From CAZBUB01 sp046546355 (GTDB lineage Bacteria; Desulfobacterota; Desulfovibrionia; Desulfovibrionales; Desulfothermaceae), in the NCBI GenBank assembly GCA_046546355.1, contig JBKGXZ010000014.1, forward strand, positions 1-31,828: 31,828 bases of DNA, written 5' to 3'. The position numbers were made by a program, and so were the translations under genes. Positions 19,555 to 28,230 of this stretch are shown here, piece after piece. The notes under the pieces were generated by a model. The model was not told the DNA's origin, ran no database searches, and saw only the letters and a list, made by a program, of their open reading frames with translations. Position 1 is the first letter of the stretch; the number at the start of each line of letters is the position of its first letter.

Positions 19555-19986
19555 ATGAGCGAGTTTGAGCCCAAAGCCATAGTCTTCGCATGCAACTGGT
19601 GCGCCTATGCCGCAGCCGACCTGGCCGGGGTCAGCAGGATGCAGTATCCCCCCAACCTCAGGCTAATCCGGGTGCCCTGCTCCGGCAGGGTGAACCCCAA
19701 CTTCATCCTGCAGTCCTTTGCCCGGGGCGCGGACGGTGTCTTGGTCGCGGGCTGACACATCGGGGACTGCCATTACCTGGACGGTAATGTGAAGGCGGAA
19801 AGGATGTTTGGCACTACCCGGGAGATCACAGACCTCCTGGGCATAGACCCTAAAAGGGTCCGCCTGGAATGGATCTCCTCTGCAGAGGGGGGCAGGTTCG
19901 CAGAGGTGGCCACAGAGTTCGTGGCCGACCTGAAAGAGCTGGGCCCTGCCGGACTGGGGCTGCAAGCATATGACAAGTCCGCATAA
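19555..19986 (+). CDS. MvhD-type [2Fe-2S] electron-transfer subunit with selenocysteine (MvhD1)
   Basis: A 143-residue protein when TGA 19753-19755 is read as Sec67. MvhD carries electrons from a hydrogenase or formate dehydrogenase to HdrA. Family cysteines seen are C13 and C16 (FACNWCAYAAADLAG) and C42 (RVPCSGR). Next comes GVLVAG-Sec-HIGDCHY, where the usual sequence is GCHxGDCHY. Conserved sequence continues in frame to the C-terminus (RVRLEWISSAEG), so the TGA is not a stop. AAGGAATTGCC precedes the ATG. It lies 50 bases after hdrA1 and 18 bases before hdrA2. Confidence 0.92.
19771..19789 (+). promoter_or_regulatory. SECIS hairpin of mvhD1
   Basis: Perfect 7-bp stem CATTACC/GGTAATG with loop TGGAC (19778-19782). 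The loop begins 22 nt after the UGA. The closing pair C-G is A-T in mvhD2 site 2, a compensatory change. Confidence 0.85.
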
Positions 19987-20004
19987 AACCCAAGGTTATC
20001 AGCC

Positions 20005-21552
20005 ATGAACAAGGATGTTTTGATTATCGGCGGCGGGATCGCCGGGATCCAGTCTGCCCTGGATCTGGCAGAGATGGGCTTTCAGGTCTGTCTAGTGGAG
20101 AAGCTGCCCAGCATCGGGGGCAAAATGGCCCAGCTGGACAAGACCTTTCCCACCAATGACTGCGCCATCTGAATCCTCTCGCCCAAGATGCTGGATGTCG
20201 GTCGGCATCCCAACATAGAGCTTCTGGCCTACAGCGAGGTGGAGGAGCTCCGAGGCACACCTGGCAGCTACCAGGTCAGCATTCGCAAGAAGGCCCGCTA
20301 CGTGGACGAATCCAAGTGCACAGGCTGCGGGGCCTGCACCGAGAAGTGCCCCACTGTGGTCCCGGACGCCTTCAACGAAGGCCTGGGCAGCAGGAAGGCC
20401 ATCTATACCTGGTTCGCCCAGGGCATACCCTCCACGCACACCGTTGACCCGGAGCACTGCAGGCAACTCAAAGGCAAGAAGTGCGGGGTCTGCGAGAAGA
20501 CCTGCCAGGCTGATGCCATAGATTTTGAGCAGACTGACCGCATCCTGGACTATCAGGTGGGCGCGGTGATCGTGGCCAACGGCTACCAGGTCTTTGACCC
20601 TTCCCGGGTGCCGGAGTACAGGTATCGGGATTTGCCCAACGTACTGACCAGCATGGAGTTCGAGCGCTTGCTCAGTGCCAGCGGACCCACTGCCGGACAT
20701 CTGGACAGGCCTTCAGACCTGGCTGTGCACTCCAGGATCCAGGAGCTGCAAAAGAAGCAGAAAAAGAGCTTCAACCAGCTCAAGAAATACGAAAAGGATT
20801 TCGAGCTGGACTCCGCTGAATTCTATACCCGGTTTAAGCAGGGCGAATTCCAGGAGGGGGAGCACCAGAAGTGGGCCCAGAAGTACCAGGAGCACTTGGA
20901 CCTGGAGCAGGAGCTGCAGAGGCTGCAGGAAAAGGCTGAGCACTTCAAGACAGCAACCAGGATCGCCTTTATCCAATGCGTGGGCTCCAGGGATCTCAGG
21001 TTCTACCCTTTTTGCTCCGGGTACTGCTGCATGCATTCCATAAAGGAGGCTATCATAGCCCACGAGCACGACCCGCACACAGAATCCACCATCTTCGGCA
21101 TGGATATCCGGGCTGTGGGCAAAGGCTTTGAGGAGTACAAGATAAGGGGCGGCAATAATTCCAACATCACCTACCGCAGGGCCAAGGTGGCAGAGATCAG
21201 CAAAGGGCCCGACGACAATCCCTTGCTCACCTACGAGGACACCTTGACCGGCAAGGTAGTCAGCGAGGACTTCGAGCTTGTGATTCTGGCCACTGCCTGC
21301 GAGCCTGGCAGGGGCACTGCCGAGCTGGCTGACAAGCTGGGCCTGGAGCTAAACGAGTTCGGATTTATACGTACCTCCCCCAGCAGGCCCCTGGACACCA
21401 GCCGGGAAGGGATATTTGTCTGCGGCTGCGCTGGCAGCCCCATGGACATCCCGGAGTCAGTGGCCCAGGCCAGCAGCGCAGCCTCCAGGGCAGTGCAGTT
21501 CCTGAACATTTTCAAGCAGGAGGCTGGCCTGCAGCAGGGCAAGGCCTCTTAA
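20005..21552 (+). CDS. HdrA-like flavoprotein, N-terminal-half type, with selenocysteine (HdrA2)
   Basis: A 515-residue protein with TGA 20170-20172 read as Sec56. It has FAD motif GGGIAGIQ near the N-terminus, TNDCAI-Sec-ILSPKMLDVGRH, and two [4Fe-4S] motifs (C105/108/111/115 and C152/160/163/167). C-terminally it has IAFIQCVGSRDL and CGCAGSPMDIPESVAQA. It is closely similar to the first half of HdrA1 and, like it, lacks the separate HdrA N-terminal domain; that domain opens the next gene. Between RPSDL and IAFIQCVGSRD lies a charged, coiled-coil-like insertion of about 75 residues (about 240-315) absent from HdrA1. AAGGTTATCAGCC precedes the ATG. The stop is 18 bases before hdrA3. Confidence 0.92.
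20188..20208 (+). promoter_or_regulatory. SECIS hairpin of hdrA2
   Basis: AUGCUGG/UCGGCAU pairs over 7 bp (two G-U) around the loop AUGUCGG (20195-20201). The loop starts 22 nt after the UGA at 20170-20172, the same spacing as in hdrA1. Confidence 0.75.
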
Positions 21553-21570
21553 GACAAGGAATTTTAGGCT

Positions 21571-23256
21571 ATGAGCAACCAGCAGCAAAATACGCTCCCG
21601 GGCAAGAGGGTCGGGGTTTTTATCTGCGACTGCGGCTCCAATATCGCCGGACATCTGGATTGTAAGGCAGTCACTGAATACGCATCCACTTTGCCTGGGG
21701 TGGCCTTGGCCAAGGAAAACCTTTACACCTGCTCCGAAGCCGGTGTCCTGGAGATCAAACGTGCCATCCAGGAACACAATCTGGACCGGGTGGTGGTGGC
21801 CTCCTGCTCGCCCAGGACCCATATGCCCCTGTTCTCATCCTCCTGCGCAGAGGCCGGGCTGAATCCTTATCTGTTTGAGATGGTCAATATCCGGGACCAA
21901 TGCTCCTGGGTGCACATGCAGGAAAAGGAGCAGGCCACCCACAAGGCCATGGAGCTGGTCAGGATGGGGGTCTACAAGAGCAAATTCCTGGAGCCCCAGT
22001 TGGACATAGAATCCTCCCTGGTCTACCGCACTCTGGTCATCGGCGGCGGGCTCTCCGGACTGACAGCTGCCCAGTCCCTGGCTGACATGGGCCTGGAAGT
22101 GGTCCTGGTGGAGAAGGCGGATAAGCTGGGCGGCCTCTTGAACCAGCTGCATCGCCTGGCCCCGGAAGGAGACCTGGCCCAGGACCGGGTGCAGGACCTG
22201 GCCCAACAGGTCCAGAACCATCCCAAGATTACAGTTTATACCAACACCAAGGTAGCAAAGGTGGACGGCTACATAGGCAGCTACCAGGTCCAGCTGGAAT
22301 CCGGCCCAGGGGACTCCAGGCAGGAGACAGTGGGCTGTATAGCAGTGGCTACAGGCGCGGTGCCCTTGATCCCCCAGGACGGGCTGCTGGGCTACGATGC
22401 AGACCAGGTCATCACCCAGATGGAACTGGAAAACAGGCTCCAGGACCAGAATTTTGCCCCTGGTCGGGTAGTCATCATCCAGTGCGCTGGAGCCAGGGAC
22501 GAGCACAGGCCTTACTGCTCCAGGATCTGCTGCATGACCGGAGTCAAGAACGCCATGGAGCTCAAGCGCCGCAATCCCGAGGCTGAGATCCACGTTTTGT
22601 ACCGGGACATGCAGATGTTCGGCACCGAGAAGGAGAAGATGCTCTGGGAGGCCAGAGGCCAGGGCATCCAGTTCCAGGTCTACGACCCGGAAAAGCCGCC
22701 CCAAGTCCGGCCAGGACATGTGGATTACCAGCATGCCCTGCTGGGCCAGGAGCTGGGAGTGGACTGCGACCTGGTGGTCCTTTCCACGCCTTTGGTGGCC
22801 AGGGAGGATGCCGCCAGGATCTCCCAGATGATGCGGGTACCCACAGACCAAAACCAGTTCTTCCTGGAGGCCCACGCCAAGTTGAGACCATTGGATTTTG
22901 CAGCTGACGGGATATTTGTCTGTGGCTCTGCCAGGTACCCGGCTACCACCGAGGAGGCCGTGGCCCAGGGCACAGGCCTCGCAGCCCGGGTGGGAACCAT
23001 CCTGTTCAAGGAAAAGCTCATCTCCAGCGCCATTGTGGCAGAGATCAACCCCGAAACCTGCGTTGGCTGCCAGGGCTGCCTGGATGTCTGCCCCTACCAG
23101 GCCATACACTTTGATCCGCACAGCATGATCTGCAGGGTGAACGAGATCCTCTGCAAGGGCTGCGGCAACTGCGCAGCCACCTGCCCCTCCCAGAGCGCCA
23201 AGCTCAGGGGCTACAAGCCGGAGCAGCTCAACTCCCAGATCAGGGCCCTGGCCTAG
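21571..23256 (+). CDS. HdrA-like flavoprotein, C-terminal-half type (HdrA3)
   Basis: A 561-residue protein matching the second half of HdrA1. The HdrA N-terminal domain has FICDCGSNIAGH, CSPRTHMPLF and RDQCSWVHMQEKEQATHKA. An FAD Rossmann site (GGGLSGL, about residue 157) follows, with later AGARDEHRPYCSRICC. Two [4Fe-4S] motifs lie near the C-terminus (CVGCQGCLDVCP and CKGCGNCAATCP). It has no TNDC-Sec motif and no in-frame TGA. With HdrA2 it makes up one complete double HdrA in two polypeptides. The start at 21571 has AAGGAATTTTAGG upstream. A 139-base gap follows before mvhD2. Confidence 0.92.
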   Translation: MSNQQQNTLPGKRVGVFICDCGSNIAGHLDCKAVTEYASTLPGVALAKENLYTCSEAGVLEIKRAIQEHNLDRVVVASCSPRTHMPLFSSSCAEAGLNPYLFEMVNIRDQCSWVHMQEKEQATHKAMELVRMGVYKSKFLEPQLDIESSLVYRTLVIGGGLSGLTAAQSLADMGLEVVLVEKADKLGGLLNQLHRLAPEGDLAQDRVQDLAQQVQNHPKITVYTNTKVAKVDGYIGSYQVQLESGPGDSRQETVGCIAVATGAVPLIPQDGLLGYDADQVITQMELENRLQDQNFAPGRVVIIQCAGARDEHRPYCSRICCMTGVKNAMELKRRNPEAEIHVLYRDMQMFGTEKEKMLWEARGQGIQFQVYDPEKPPQVRPGHVDYQHALLGQELGVDCDLVVLSTPLVAREDAARISQMMRVPTDQNQFFLEAHAKLRPLDFAADGIFVCGSARYPATTEEAVAQGTGLAARVGTILFKEKLISSAIVAEINPETCVGCQGCLDVCPYQAIHFDPHSMICRVNEILCKGCGNCAATCPSQSAKLRGYKPEQLNSQIRALA

Positions 23257-23395
23257 CTGGCGAGCAGGAGAATTAGGCCAATAACCAGCATGCCTGTGAA
23301 TAGCAGGCACAACCAAGCATGAAAATATCAACCCAAACAGTTTTGCAGACAAATCTCATCCCATGGATGGCAAAAAAAAGCACAAGGAAAGGACT

Positions 23396-23845
23396 ATGAG
23401 CCAGGATTTTGAGCCCAGGATCATTTGTTTCCTCTGTACCTGGTGAGCATACGCTGCAGCTGACCTGGCTGGGGTCAGTCGGTTCCAGTACCCAAGCAAT
23501 GTGCGCATTGTACGGGTCATGTGCAGCGGCAGCGTCTCCCCGCACCATGTCCTGCTGGCCTTTCAGCAGGGATTGGACGGTGTGTTTGTAGGCGGCTGAC
23601 ACTTGGGGGACTGCAATTACCTGTACGGTAATTACTCCGCCCAGAAAAGGGTCAAGTTCCTGCAAGGGCTTTTGGAGTTCAGCGGCATCGAGCCCCAAAG
23701 GCTGCGCACCGGTTGGGTCTCCTCTGCCGAGGCAGCAGAGTTTGCAGGGGTAGTCAGGGACTTTGTGCAGGAGCTCAAGCAGATGGGCCCTTCGCCCTTG
23801 AATAAACAGCCTGCTTCTGCCGGTCAGGAAATGGCAGCGGCCTAG
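23396..23845 (+). CDS. MvhD-type subunit with two selenocysteines (MvhD2)
   Basis: A 149-residue protein reconstructed by reading two in-frame TGAs as Sec. Sec17 (23444-23446) falls in FLCTW-Sec-AYAAADLAG, where MvhD1 has FACNWCAYAAADLAG. Sec68 (23597-23599) falls in VFVGG-Sec-HLGDCNY, the same site as MvhD1 Sec67. Other family cysteines are C14, C43 and C73, with an extra C11. No standard gene finder would join the pieces, because the first TGA comes after only 16 codons. AAGGAAAGG precedes the ATG. The tail (NKQPASAGQEMAAA) is not conserved. By its neighbours it should link FdhA/FdhB-like subunits to an HdrA. Confidence 0.88.
23459..23479 (+). promoter_or_regulatory. SECIS hairpin 1 of mvhD2
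   Basis: GCUGACC/GGUCAGU, 7 bp with one terminal G-U, closing the loop UGGCUGG (23466-23472). The loop starts 19 nt after the UGA at 23444-23446. The matching site in mvhD1, where the codon is TGC, carries a C-A mismatch in this stem. Confidence 0.75.
23615..23633 (+). promoter_or_regulatory. SECIS hairpin 2 of mvhD2
   Basis: Perfect 7-bp stem AATTACC/GGTAATT with loop TGTAC (23622-23626), 22 nt after the UGA at 23597-23599. It is nearly identical to the mvhD1 hairpin. Confidence 0.85.
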
Positions 23846-23886
23846 CCTTCCCAACCAACATCAACCAGATTATTCAGGTGGCACAT

Positions 23887-24678
23887 ATGATCCAAGAAGT
23901 TCAGGCCAAGGTCAGCGATCTACTGCAGAAGCAAGAGATCCAGGCCTTTCTGGGTCTAAAGCAAAGGCACGGCCAGGTCTGCCCCCATCTCTTCCAGGAG
24001 CCCCAGGAGCTGGAGGATCTGCACCTGGGAGACCAGGAACAGCCCGGGGACTCCAGATATCCCCTGCTCAAGACCCTGCAGGCCATCTGCCAGGCCTATC
24101 CGGAGCAAAAAATCGGCATCCTGGTCAGGGGTTGTGATCAAAGGGGCCTGAATGCTCTTCAGGTCTGGAAGCAGATCAACCTGGAGCAGGTGGTCCAGGT
24201 GGGCATCTGCTGTCCCCAGGAGCTGGCTGATGCCTGCCAGTGCCATAAGCCCTATCCTGATGGGGCGGTGGCTGGCCAGGCCGCTCAGCCCAAGGAATTT
24301 GAGTCCGTAGCCCGAATCGAGGACCTGGATCTGGGTCAGCGCTTTGATACCTGGATGTTCGAATTCTCCAAGTGCGTCAAGTGTTACGGCTGCAGGGACA
24401 TCTGCCCTGTGTGCTTCTGCAAGGAATGCAGCCTGGAGGATGAGACGCTGGTCAAGCCCGGGAGCCTGCCGCCTGAGATACCCATTTTTCACTGGGTCCG
24501 GGCAGCGCACATGGCAGGCAGATGCATCGACTGCGGCCTGTGCGAGCAGGCCTGCCCTGCAGACATCCCTTTACGCACCCTGTATAAGAAGGTGGAACAG
24601 ATCCTGAACCAGGAATTCGACTACCATACCGGGGCTGATGCTGAACATAAGCCCCCCCTGAACCTGGTACAAAGCTAA
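23887..24678 (+). CDS. FrhB/FdhB-like iron-sulfur subunit of formate dehydrogenase
   Basis: A 263-residue protein. The N-terminal part resembles the F420-hydrogenase/dehydrogenase beta-subunit fold, with KIGILVRGCDQRGLNAL (about 75-91). A ferredoxin-like part follows: a cysteine-dense segment (C163, 166, 169, 173, 176, 178, 181) and CIDCGLCEQACP (C213, 216, 219, 223). It lies between mvhD2 and fdhA, so it probably passes electrons from the formate dehydrogenase active site to MvhD2. The actual flavin or F420 binding is not shown. An in-frame GTG nine bases earlier is possible. I chose ATG 23887 because CAGGTGG lies just before it. Confidence 0.82.
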   Translation: MIQEVQAKVSDLLQKQEIQAFLGLKQRHGQVCPHLFQEPQELEDLHLGDQEQPGDSRYPLLKTLQAICQAYPEQKIGILVRGCDQRGLNALQVWKQINLEQVVQVGICCPQELADACQCHKPYPDGAVAGQAAQPKEFESVARIEDLDLGQRFDTWMFEFSKCVKCYGCRDICPVCFCKECSLEDETLVKPGSLPPEIPIFHWVRAAHMAGRCIDCGLCEQACPADIPLRTLYKKVEQILNQEFDYHTGADAEHKPPLNLVQS

Positions 24679-24724
24679 GAGTCCCAACAGCAAAATCCAG
24701 GGCAGCAAAACAAGGAAAACATCC

Positions 24725-26773
24725 ATGCAATACAGCAGCACACTCACCACTTGTCCCTATTGCGGCTGCGGCTGCAATTTCTTCCTGGAGGTGATCCAGG
24801 ACCACATTACAGGCCCCATACCCTGCAAAACCAGCCCGGTGAACCAGGGCACCCTGTGCATCAAGGGCTGGAACGTGCATCACTTTGTTCAGCACGAAAG
24901 CAGGCTCCAGACCCCTTTGATCCGCAAGAACGGGGAGCTGATAGAGGCCAGCTGGGAAGAAGCCCTGGACTATACAGCTTCCAGGCTAGGAGAGATCAAG
25001 GACAAGCACGGCCCCCAAAGCCTGGCCTTCCTGGCCTCTGCCAAGGTCACCAACGAGGAGAACTACCTGTTGCAGAAGCTGGCCAGAGGCGGCCTAGGCA
25101 CCAACAATATTGATCACTGCGCCAGGCTCTGACATTCCTCCACAGTGGCCGGTCTGGCCGCCTCATTCGGCAGCGGAGCCATGACCAACTCGGTAGCTGA
25201 GCTGGAAGATGCGGATTGCATCTTGGTCATCGGCTCCAACACCACCTCCTCCCATCCCATCGTGGCCACCAGGATTTTCCGGGCCCAGCAAAAAGGGGCC
25301 AAACTGATTGTGGCTGATCCCAGACGCATTCAGCTGGCAGAGCTTGCTGACGTTTATGTGCAGCAAAGGCTGGGATCTGACGTGGCGTTGCTCAACTCCA
25401 TCATGCAGGTCATTTTGGAGCAGGGCTGGCAAGACCAGGAGTTCATAGACTCCAGGACCGAGGGCTTTGAGGATCTAAAATCTATCCTGGCGAACTACAC
25501 CCCGCAAAAAGCCAGCCAGATCACCGGAGTGGATCCAGAGGACATCCAGAAGATAGCTGAGCTCTACGGCAGGGCTGACAAGGGCTCCCTGGTCTACTGC
25601 ATGGGCATCACACAGCACACCAGTGGCGTGGACAACGTCAAGACCCTGGCCAACCTGGCCATGCTCACCGGCAACGTGGGCCGGGAATCCACTGGCGTGA
25701 ACCCCTTGCGGGGCCAGAACAATGTGCAGGGGGCCTGCGACATGGGCGGCCTGCCCAACGTCTTTAGTGGATACCAGGCAGTCACAGATGCCAGCAGCAT
25801 CAAGAAAATGTCCGAGGTCTGGGGGGCTACAGGTCCGGATCAGGTGGGCCTGGCCTTGCCTGAGATGTTATCCGGGGCAGAAGACGGCTCAGTGCGGGCC
25901 TTTTACGTCCTGGGCGAAAACCCGGTGCAGAGCGATCCGGACAGCGAGCATGTCAAAAAGGCCCTGCAAAATCTGGATTTCCTGGTGGTCCAGGATATGT
26001 TTCTGACTCCCACGGCACAGCTGGCTGACGTGGTCCTGCCTGGGGCCTCCTTCGCAGAGAAGGATGGCACCTTCACCAATACCGAGCGCAGGGTGATGCG
26101 GGTCAGGAAGGCCATAGAGCCTGTGGGCCAGTCCAGGTCTGACTGGGAGATCATCCAGGACCTCTCCACCAGGCTGGGTTATCCCATGCAGTACTCCAGT
26201 CCTGAGGAGATCATGCAAGAGATTTCCAAGGTCACTCCTTCCTACGGCGGCATCAGCTACGCCAGACTGGAGGGAGACGGTCTGCAGTGGCCCTGCCCTG
26301 ATGCTGAGCATCCAGGCACCAAGTTCCTGCACCAGAATCAGTTCGCCCGGGGCAAGGGCCTGTTCCAAGCCATTGACTACAAGCCCCCGGCAGAGAGCGT
26401 GGATCAGGAGTACCCCTTCTGGCTGACCACCGGCAGGGTGCACGCCCACTACCACACCAGCACCATGACCGGGCTTTCGCCTGTATTGCAAAGGGAGGCC
26501 CCGGAGAGCGAGATCCAGATTAATCCTCAAGATGCCCAGGAGCTTGAGCTTCAGCCCGGGGACTATCTCCAGGTCAGCTCCAGGAGGGGCCAGGTCCGGG
26601 CCAAGGCCAGCGTCACGGACACAGTGCCCCAAGGCACGGTGTTCATGTCCTTCCACTACCTGGAAGGCAACGCCAATGTCCTGACCAACACTGCAATAGA
26701 CCCCATAGCCAAGATCCCGGAGCTCAAGGTCTGCGCGGTCAGACTGAAGAAGGCAGAGCTGGAGGCTGCTTAA
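24725..26773 (+). CDS. fdhA: Formate dehydrogenase alpha subunit, selenocysteine- and molybdopterin-dependent
   Basis: Reads through TGA 25130-25132 as Sec136, giving 682 residues. The Sec sits in DHCARL-Sec-HSST, the formate dehydrogenase active-site motif that ligates Mo or W. N-terminal [4Fe-4S] ligands are C10, C13, C17 and C45. Further molybdopterin-binding motifs are VIGSNTTSSHP, MGITQHTSGVDNVK, GNVGRESTGVNPLRGQNNVQG and, in the C-terminal dinucleotide-binding domain, TTGRVHAHYHTSTMTGLSP. There is no twin-arginine signal peptide, so the enzyme is cytoplasmic, as expected for partnership with Hdr and MvhD. AAGGAAAAC precedes the ATG. It is 46 bases after the FdhB-like gene and 14 before pyk. 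Confidence 0.96.
25145..25161 (+). promoter_or_regulatory. SECIS hairpin of fdhA
   Basis: GUGGCC/GGCCGC, 6 bp with one G-U, closing the loop GGUCU (25151-25155). The loop begins 18 nt after the UGA. As I recall it, the E. coli fdhF SECIS loop contains the same GGUCU. Confidence 0.85.
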
Positions 26774-26787
26774 ACTCTGCTTAATAT

Positions 26788-28230
26788 ATGCTGCAAACAG
26801 ACAAGCACATGCGCATCAAGACCATCGCCACATTGGGTCCCGCTTCCAGCGACAGGGAGACCATCAGGGACATGGCCCAGCATGGGGTGCGAATCTTCAG
26901 GCTCAACTTCTCCCATGCTGACGCCCAGGCTTTTCAGCCCACTTTGCAGCTGATACGGGAGGTGGAGCAGGAACTGCACATTCCCTTGACGGTAATGGGC
27001 GACCTGGGCGGGCCCAAGATCAGGATCGGAAATATCACCGACTCCCCGGCCCAGATCAGCAAGGGGGAGCAGGTCTACCTGGGCCTGCCCCAGTTCCAGG
27101 AACAGTACCAGGATCGGACCTTTATCAGCTTGGATCAGCCCCTAGCCCTGAAGAACCTGGACCTGGACATGCCCGTGACCCTAAGCGACGGGGTGCCCCG
27201 CTTCCAAGTCAGGCAGGTCCTGCACAGGGACAGCCTGTTTTTGCTGCAGGCTGTAAACGGCGGCATTTTGTCCTCCCACAAGGGCATTACCTTCCCTGGC
27301 AAGAGGATCAAGCTCCCGGCCTTCACCCCCAAAGACCGCAAAAATCTTCACCAGGGCCTGGATATCGGCCTGGACTGCTTTGCCCTGTCCTTTGTGCAGG
27401 ACAAAAGGGACATAGAGGAGGTCCAGGCAGAGCTGGACAAGCACGGGACCTGGGTCCCGATCATAGCCAAGCTGGAGCGGGCCAACGCTGTGGAGAACCT
27501 GGACCAGATCCTGTCCGTGGCCGATGGGGTCATGGTGGCCCGCGGTGACTTGGGTCTGGAATGCGAACTGCCCAGCCTGCCGGTGCTGCAGAAGAAGATC
27601 ATCCGGGCCTGCAGGCACGTGCAGAAGCCCGCCATTGTAGCTACCCAGATGCTGCTGTCCATGGTCAACAACCCTTTGCCCACCAGGGCTGAAACTACCG
27701 ACGTGGCCAACGCCATCCTGGACGGCGCAGACTGCGTGATGCTCTCTGAGGAGACCGCGGTGGGCAGCTATCCTGTGGAAGCAGTGGGCTTCATCCAGGA
27801 GATATCCTGGCATGCAGAAGCCTACCTCCTGGAGCGCATGCAGGGTCCTTACCGGCCCAAGCAGGAGAAGAACCCTGCCAAGTACCTGGCCTACTCCGCT
27901 TGTCTGGTGGCGGAAAACACCGAGAGCGCTGCCCTGGCCTGCCATTCCACCACCGGGGCCACAGCCAGGCTGCTCTGCAGCCGCAGGCCTGCTCAGCCCA
28001 TATATGCCTTGACCCCGGATGTCAGAATCATCCGCTTCTTGAATTTCTTCTGGGGCGTCCTGCCCAAGACTTCGGACCAGAATCAGCCCAACCACCTGCA
28101 ACGGGTAGAGGACTTTATCCAGCACTCGGAGATTTTCCAGGAGGGCCAAAGCGTGGTCATTACTTCCGGGCAGCCCACTCCCGGACAAAAGGAAAGGCAC
28201 ACCAACCAAATCAAGGTCTACTACAAGTAG
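26788..28230 (+). CDS. pyk: Pyruvate kinase
   Basis: A 480-residue glycolytic enzyme converting PEP and ADP to pyruvate and ATP. Motifs are KTIATLGPASS, RLNFSHA, LGGPKIRIG, the metal/PEP site region PIIAKLERANAVENL, MVARGDLGLE, the signature KPAIVATQMLLSM, and SEETAVGSYPVEAV. The C-terminal allosteric domain is present (NTESAALACHSTTGATARLL). Length is typical. The ATG at 26788 has no clear Shine-Dalgarno and lies 14 bases after fdhA, so it may be coupled to the redox operon. The ATG at 26809 is an alternative. Its 3' end overlaps the convergent rhomboid gene by 10 bases. Confidence 0.95.
   Translation: MLQTDKHMRIKTIATLGPASSDRETIRDMAQHGVRIFRLNFSHADAQAFQPTLQLIREVEQELHIPLTVMGDLGGPKIRIGNITDSPAQISKGEQVYLGLPQFQEQYQDRTFISLDQPLALKNLDLDMPVTLSDGVPRFQVRQVLHRDSLFLLQAVNGGILSSHKGITFPGKRIKLPAFTPKDRKNLHQGLDIGLDCFALSFVQDKRDIEEVQAELDKHGTWVPIIAKLERANAVENLDQILSVADGVMVARGDLGLECELPSLPVLQKKIIRACRHVQKPAIVATQMLLSMVNNPLPTRAETTDVANAILDGADCVMLSEETAVGSYPVEAVGFIQEISWHAEAYLLERMQGPYRPKQEKNPAKYLAYSACLVAENTESAALACHSTTGATARLLCSRRPAQPIYALTPDVRIIRFLNFFWGVLPKTSDQNQPNHLQRVEDFIQHSEIFQEGQSVVITSGQPTPGQKERHTNQIKVYYK

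Noticed and set aside
19789..19986. Separate 65-residue gene after the mvhD1 TGA
   Set aside because: It starts at a GTG inside the conserved MvhD fold and is in frame with the upstream part; it is the C-terminal half of one gene.
21835..23352. 505-residue minus-strand open frame opposite hdrA3
   Set aside because: It is a shadow of hdrA3, Leu/His/Gln-rich and without recognisable motifs.
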